DNA from: Deferribacteres bacterium
Lineage (GTDB): Bacteria > Zhuqueibacterota > Zhuqueibacteria > Zhuqueibacterales > Geothermadaptataceae
Direction of reading: 5' to 3'
Assembly: GCA_020633655.1 (NCBI GenBank)
Contig: JACKDF010000034.1
Location: 1 to 10,419 of the forward strand
Length of the DNA stretch: 10,419 nucleotides
In this document: positions 6,932 to 10,419 of the stretch, in pieces
Layout: each line of letters opens with the position of its first letter
How positions within the stretch are numbered: position 1 is the stretch's first letter
The notes under the pieces: model-generated
The model's input: only the letters and a program-made list of their open reading frames with translations
The model's database searches: none
What the model was told of the DNA's origin: nothing
Translations under genes and position numbers: made by a program

Positions 6932-6955
6932 TGGGCAGGGGATATCCCCGGCCCA
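6932..6955 (+). terminator. GC-rich hairpin after the pdxJ-asparaginase operon
   Basis: TGGGC (6932-6936) pairs with GCCCA (6951-6955), and GGGG (6938-6941) with CCCC (6946-6949), around an ATAT loop, with one A-G mismatch (6937/6950). It stands out in AT-rich sequence 63 bases after the asparaginase stop and about 100 bases before the next gene. No T-run follows, so it is not a textbook terminator. It could be an mRNA 3' end stabiliser or an operator. Confidence 0.5.
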
Positions 6956-7037
6956 CCGCTTATCGAAAGTATTGCATGAATAAAGCAGGCCAGCAATTCA
7001 TTGAAATATTTTTTAAGGATATTTTTTTAAAAAAGTT

Positions 7038-7043
7038 GGAAGG
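7038..7043 (+). promoter_or_regulatory. Ribosome binding site that sets the TTG start of the HAD gene
   Basis: GGAAGG followed by 8 bases and TTG at 7052. The HAD nucleophile motif begins only seven residues later, so no downstream start is possible. Confidence 0.75.
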
Positions 7044-7051
7044 TTAGCAGA

Positions 7052-7702
7052 TTGTATAAAGCTGTTTTATTTGATTTTGATGGGGTAATCTTGCAAAGCA
7101 TGCCCACGCATTCCCGCCTCTGGCTCGAAATTTTGGAAAAAGAATATAATTTGAGAGTCACAGCCCGGGATATTTATTTGCAGGAGGGACGCCCAACCGA
7201 TGATGTCGCGCGTATCATTTTTGAACAATACGGAATGCAGATTTCCTCGGAAGCTGCCCACAAGATTGCGGAGAAAAAACAGGCTGCCTATTTTAATGCT
7301 GATAAACCGGATATTTATCCCGGAGTTCCGGAAGTGGTGGGATTTCTGAAGGAAAAGGAAAAATTGACTGCTATCGTTACCGGAACACGGCGCGCCAATA
7401 TCGATCGTGTGCTCCCCCCTGAACTCCGAAATCAGTTCGATGAATTTGTGACAGCGGAACGATACCAGAACGGAAAACCGCATCCGGAACCTTTTTTGAA
7501 TGGTGCAAAATTTCTTGGAGTGGAACCGCAGGCGTGTATCGTCGTTGAAAATGCACCACTTGGCGTGCAGGCAGCAAAAGCGGCTGGTACGCATGTGATC
7601 GCCGTGTGCACGACGCTTTCACCGGAAGACTTGCATGAAGCGGATGAAATTATGCCTGATTTTAACGCGCTTCTGGCACGGTTTCATGAGTTGTTTGATT
7701 GA
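7052..7702 (+). CDS. HAD-family phosphatase/phosphatase-like hydrolase (subfamily I)
   Basis: The protein has 216 residues and starts with TTG. HAD motifs in order: motif I DFDGV with nucleophile Asp8 and acid/base Asp10; a helical cap at about 15-85; motif II VTGT with Thr110; motif III Lys142 in GKPHPEP; and motif IV VVENAPLGVQAAKAAG, where Glu166 stands in the usual acidic metal-binding position followed by Asn. This is the fold of phosphoglycolate phosphatase and beta-phosphoglucomutase relatives: Mg2+-dependent, cytosolic, acting on small phosphate esters. Residues 11-20 (GVILQSMPTH) occupy the squiggle/flap. The substrate cannot be deduced. The gene lies 183 bases after the asparaginase, behind a hairpin, so it may be transcribed separately. 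A role on pyridoxine or pyridoxal phosphate is speculation from location only. Confidence 0.92.
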   Translation: MYKAVLFDFDGVILQSMPTHSRLWLEILEKEYNLRVTARDIYLQEGRPTDDVARIIFEQYGMQISSEAAHKIAEKKQAAYFNADKPDIYPGVPEVVGFLKEKEKLTAIVTGTRRANIDRVLPPELRNQFDEFVTAERYQNGKPHPEPFLNGAKFLGVEPQACIVVENAPLGVQAAKAAGTHVIAVCTTLSPEDLHEADEIMPDFNALLARFHELFD

Positions 7703-7728
7703 CATTTCTTTATTCTAAACCCTATGCT
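7699..7728 (+). promoter_or_regulatory. Possible promoter of the lipoprotein/propeller operon
   Basis: A perfect TTGACA (7699-7704) overlaps the HAD stop codon. It is followed after 18 bases by TATGCT (7723-7728, 4/6 to TATAAT). This lies about 80 bases before the TTG start of the lipoprotein gene. Confidence 0.35.
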
Positions 7729-7773
7729 TTATTGTCAGAATTCCTTGGAAACTCCTCACTGGTACAAAGCGAG

Positions 7774-7795
7774 AATAAATTAGCCTGAATTTATT
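7774..7795 (+). promoter_or_regulatory. Perfect stem-loop directly upstream of the lipoprotein ribosome binding site
   Basis: AATAAATT (7774-7781) and AATTTATT (7788-7795) form an 8-base-pair stem around AGCCTG. The stem ends 2 bases before the GGAG at 7798-7801. It could tune ribosome access or mRNA stability, or serve as a protein-binding dyad. All pairs are A-T, so the stem is weak. Confidence 0.4.
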
Positions 7796-7797
7796 TC

Positions 7798-7801
7798 GGA
7801 G
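7798..7801 (+). promoter_or_regulatory. Ribosome binding site that sets the TTG start of the lipoprotein gene
   Basis: GGAG followed by 6 bases and TTG at 7808. A typical MKKI-hydrophobic-lipobox leader follows at once. Confidence 0.75.
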
Positions 7802-7807
7802 AAAAGT

Positions 7808-8953
7808 TTGAAAAAAATTATTTTTATTAGTGTAAGCTTATTCGCACTTCTTGTCCTTGGCTGCACCGAAGATCCGATCACAAAACCGGAACAAAATTTA
7901 CCGGAAATTGAACAAGTTTTCGCTCCTGCAATCGCCTATATTTCGGATACAACTCTGGTTCAGGCAGTAATTCGTGATCCACAAGGGGTCGCAAACATTG
8001 CAGGAGTAAGTCTTGTCCTGAATAATCCGGTGGGACTTACTCACGAGCTGGCCATGCGTGATGATGGCGTCGATGGCGATATCATTGCTGCGGACGGGCA
8101 GTATGTTTTTGGATTGACATCGGACGAATGGCAATTTTTTGGTACAGCGACGATCTCCGTTCAGGCGACCGATGCCGATGGTAACAGCGCCCAAGGTGAT
8201 ACGATCACGATCGAAGTACGGTCTGGCACTCGTGGCAGCACACCGAGTATTCTCCAGCTTACTTTTGCAGATTCGATCCGTATTGATTCAACTTACACGG
8301 TGCCTATTTTAGCAGAAGTTCAGGATGCCAATGGTTTAGCCAGCATTGATAGCGTGATTGCGGAGTTTTACAGCACAAGTGCTGCCGCACCCTTTTTAAA
8401 ACTTCCTCTGCGGGATGATGGAAGCTCGGATGATGGTGTCGCTGGTAATGGTATTTTTGGTGCGGAAATAAATTCCTCCGGTAGTGGATTTGTCCGTGCG
8501 GATTATCTAGTTCGCGTTATTGCCATCGATGAGGAAGGCAATAAATCGAAAGCCGCCACCAAATCATTTTTTACGACACAATTGGGCGAAAAAGCACCGG
8601 AGATTGTGGCCATCTCGGCGCCGGATACACTTTCACGCACAGCAGGCGAACCGATCGTCCTGCGTGTTCAGGTTACGGATCGCAACGGCCTGGAGGATAT
8701 TCGACGCGTGCGTTTTAATACTTTTCTACCCAACGGCACCCCCTCCAGTGGTAATCCTTTTGATATGCGGGATGACGGGATCAAAGATGGACAGGGCTAT
8801 GGCGATGAAACGGCCGGAGATGGTGAATATACCGCAGTAATCGTCATCACTTCTTCTGTTACCCTTGGTAATTACCTGTTTGAATTCCAGGCGGAGGACA
8901 AATCCGGTCTCAAGAGTGAAAAAGTAAACCATACAATTACGGTGATCGAATGA
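7808..8953 (+). CDS. Lipoprotein with three Ig-like repeats
   Basis: The protein has 381 residues and starts with TTG. Residues 1-18 are a lipoprotein signal (MKKI, hydrophobic core, VLGC) with Cys19 as the lipidated residue. About 20 residues of Pro/Glu-rich linker follow. Three related domains come next, at about 41-138, 148-256 and 264-380. Each has V-D-(P/A/R)-(Q/N)-G near its start, a central RDDG acidic loop ending in (A/G)DGxY or GNGIF, and a D-(A/E/K)-GN/SG-like turn before the last strand. The acidic loops resemble Ca2+-binding loops, an inference from composition. It is probably anchored in the outer membrane or facing the periplasm. The TGA overlaps the ATG of the propeller gene (ATGA), so the two are co-translated and may form one complex. 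The family is not one I can name. Confidence 0.85.
   Translation: MKKIIFISVSLFALLVLGCTEDPITKPEQNLPEIEQVFAPAIAYISDTTLVQAVIRDPQGVANIAGVSLVLNNPVGLTHELAMRDDGVDGDIIAADGQYVFGLTSDEWQFFGTATISVQATDADGNSAQGDTITIEVRSGTRGSTPSILQLTFADSIRIDSTYTVPILAEVQDANGLASIDSVIAEFYSTSAAAPFLKLPLRDDGSSDDGVAGNGIFGAEINSSGSGFVRADYLVRVIAIDEEGNKSKAATKSFFTTQLGEKAPEIVAISAPDTLSRTAGEPIVLRVQVTDRNGLEDIRRVRFNTFLPNGTPSSGNPFDMRDDGIKDGQGYGDETAGDGEYTAVIVITSSVTLGNYLFEFQAEDKSGLKSEKVNHTITVIE
7928..8947 (+). repeat. Three tandem Ig-like repeats within the lipoprotein
   Basis: The repeats cover residues 41-138, 148-256 and 264-380. The best marker is the RDDG loop at residues 84-87, 202-205 and 321-324, so the period is about 118 residues. 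Loop length grows from repeat 1 to repeat 3. Protein similarity is partial and the DNA is well diverged. Confidence 0.75.
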
Positions 8954-10419
8954 AAAAAATAATCATTCTTTTCTTCATCTTTTCAATAGGGCACGCTCAG
9001 GAAAGCCGCGTAGCGATGCTGAATAAGCAGGCTGATATCATGGGACAAAGTGGCCTGAAATCAAACGGAATTGTCGATATCATCAACGAAAATGGACGCA
9101 TATGGCTTGCTACTGGCGTTGGCCTTTCGCTTAGTGAAGATGTTGGCCAGAGTTGGCGCACATTCGGGCAAGCCGATGGTATCGGTCGAGGTGAAATTAC
9201 GGCCATGACGGTTCGCACATTTGATTTGGAAACCATTGTCGTTGTCGCTACAGCTTTTGATACCGTCGTCGCGGAAGGCGAACTGCCCGCAGGGGGTGGT
9301 ATCGCCTATACCCTCGATTTTGGTGAATCCTGGGTATTTACGGAGCAGCCGGGATTGACGCCGATTCAAAACGTGACATTCGATATTTCCGTACATGATG
9401 ACAAATCCGTTTGGATAACGAGCTGGGGTGGCGGCACACGACGTGGTACAGGATGGGAAAACAGCGATCCTCTTGCCTTTGAGCGACATCCCGCAGATTC
9501 CTATCCCCATGATCCATTGTGCAATTTAAACCATCGCTCGTTTTCTTCGGAGAGTGCCAATGGTGTTCTGTGGATAGGCACAGCAGGTGCGATCAATAAA
9601 TCTACCGATAATGGCGAAACCTGGATGAATATAACACACCAGAATCAGGAATCGCCCATTTCCGGTAATTTTGTCGTCGCTATCGAAGTGCAGAATGTGG
9701 GAGATGAGGAATATATTTGGGCTGCAACGCGACTGGTTACAGATTCCACGGAGGCCTCCTGTTCACAACTCCTGTTTCGCGGATCACAGGATCAGTTCAA
9801 CGCCATTTCCGTTAGCAAAGACGGCGGTTATTCCTGGCATACTGCCCTTGAGGACAAACACGTACACAATTTTGCCTTCGATGGACCGATCGCCTATGCC
9901 GCGGCAGATGAGGGCCTGTTTAAATCGCTGGATTTTGGCCAAACCTGGGCAAAATTTCCAACGATGCAGGATACTGATGGCGAGAAGGAATTTTTATCGG
10001 AGCGTATTTTTGCGGTGGGTGTTTCCGATGATCACACAATGTGGGTTGGTGGCCCGGACGGATTGGCGATTTCCGATGATGACGGCACAAGCTGGAATAT
10101 ACTTCGCGGCAGTGTGAAACCGGGAGAGAACGGCGAACCACGGACTTATGCCTACCCCAGCCCCTTTTCACACTCGCGACATAATCAGCTGGGTGGTGAT
10201 GGCCATTTACGTTTTCAATACACGACCCTTGGCGAGACGTATGTCACGTTGCGAATTTATGATTTTGCAATGGATATTGTGAAAGAAGTTGTAAACGGGA
10301 AAGCACGATCTCAAGGTGAATTTTACGAAGTGTGGGACGGCTATAACGAACATGGCGAACTGGCGGCAAACGGTGTCTATTTCTACAGCATCAACCTCGA
10401 TGGCGATGGTGTGTACTGG
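8950..10419 (+). CDS. Secreted Asp-box beta-propeller with FlgD-Ig/type IX-sorting-like C-terminus, 3' end cut
   Basis: 490 residues are visible and the frame is open at the window end. Residues 1-16 are a signal peptide (MKKIIILFFIFSIGHA, cut before Gln17). Six Asp-boxes (S/T-x-D-x-G-x-S/T-W) lie at 62-69, 121-128, 218-225, 289-296, 326-333 and 375-382. They mark blades of a sialidase/BNR-like or YCF48-like beta-propeller. A stretch near 140-170 may be a further blade without the motif. Residues 399-490 start YAYPSPF and match the FlgD-Ig-like or type IX sorting domain (RIYDFA, VWDGYNEHGELAANGVYFY), so probably only a few residues are missing. No catalytic sialidase residues are evident, so a binding or structural role is likelier than glycosidase activity. 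It overlaps the lipoprotein gene by 4 bases. Confidence 0.88.
   Translation, partial: MKKIIILFFIFSIGHAQESRVAMLNKQADIMGQSGLKSNGIVDIINENGRIWLATGVGLSLSEDVGQSWRTFGQADGIGRGEITAMTVRTFDLETIVVVATAFDTVVAEGELPAGGGIAYTLDFGESWVFTEQPGLTPIQNVTFDISVHDDKSVWITSWGGGTRRGTGWENSDPLAFERHPADSYPHDPLCNLNHRSFSSESANGVLWIGTAGAINKSTDNGETWMNITHQNQESPISGNFVVAIEVQNVGDEEYIWAATRLVTDSTEASCSQLLFRGSQDQFNAISVSKDGGYSWHTALEDKHVHNFAFDGPIAYAAADEGLFKSLDFGQTWAKFPTMQDTDGEKEFLSERIFAVGVSDDHTMWVGGPDGLAISDDDGTSWNILRGSVKPGENGEPRTYAYPSPFSHSRHNQLGGDGHLRFQYTTLGETYVTLRIYDFAMDIVKEVVNGKARSQGEFYEVWDGYNEHGELAANGVYFYSINLDGDGVYW

Noticed and set aside
8950..10419. Propeller protein as an active sialidase
   Set aside because: Asp-boxes are shared by many non-enzymatic propellers, and I see no sialidase FRIP-like arginine motif or catalytic Tyr/Glu pattern.

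Overview
The window looks like a chromosomal segment from a bacterium of the Fibrobacteres-Chlorobi-Bacteroidetes (FCB) side of the tree. A Calditrichota, KSB1 or Ignavibacteria-like lineage would fit. This rests on style, not a marker gene: large secreted PKD/Ig-like modular proteins, a lipobox protein, and an Asp-box beta-propeller ending in a FlgD-Ig/type IX-sorting-like domain. There is no rRNA, tRNA, CRISPR array, phage gene, transposase or integrase. Three of the seven genes have non-ATG starts (GTG or TTG), each with a good Shine-Dalgarno sequence.

Layout. (1) Minus strand, 1-3273: a long secreted protein, cut off at the window start after 1091 visible residues. It has a signal peptide, an unrecognised domain of about 390 residues, two Ig-like repeats, one more beta-sandwich-like region, then four PKD domains and the start of a fifth. 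(2) 3274-3984: a 711-base AT-rich gap holding a possible promoter, small hairpins, a 20-codon ORF of doubtful reality and a 100-base nested inverted repeat. (3) Minus strand, 3985-4716: an exported alpha/beta-hydrolase (lipase/esterase-like) with a complete Ser-Asp-His triad. (4) 4717-5173: a divergent promoter region with three TAATTCAA half-sites and a possible promoter for the next operon. (5) Plus strand, 5174-6868: pdxJ (vitamin B6 synthesis), followed with no gap by a class 3 (Rhizobium etli type II) L-asparaginase. (6) Plus strand, 7052-7702: a HAD-family phosphatase. (7) Plus strand, 7808-10419: a lipoprotein of three Ig-like repeats whose stop overlaps the start of a secreted beta-propeller protein, which runs off the window a few residues before its likely end.

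How they fit together. The central genes (pdxJ, asparaginase, HAD phosphatase) are soluble metabolic enzymes. pdxJ and the asparaginase are almost certainly co-transcribed and probably translationally coupled. The flanking genes are envelope or secreted proteins. The lipoprotein/propeller pair is a tight two-gene unit with its own likely promoter, and probably makes a surface-anchored or surface-secreted module. I see no convincing new defence, mobile or biosynthetic system. The most interesting points are the pdxJ-asparaginase coupling, the lipoprotein/propeller pair, the unnamed N-terminal domain of the PKD protein, the nested inverted repeat at 3811-3910 and the half-site cluster at 4873-4911.
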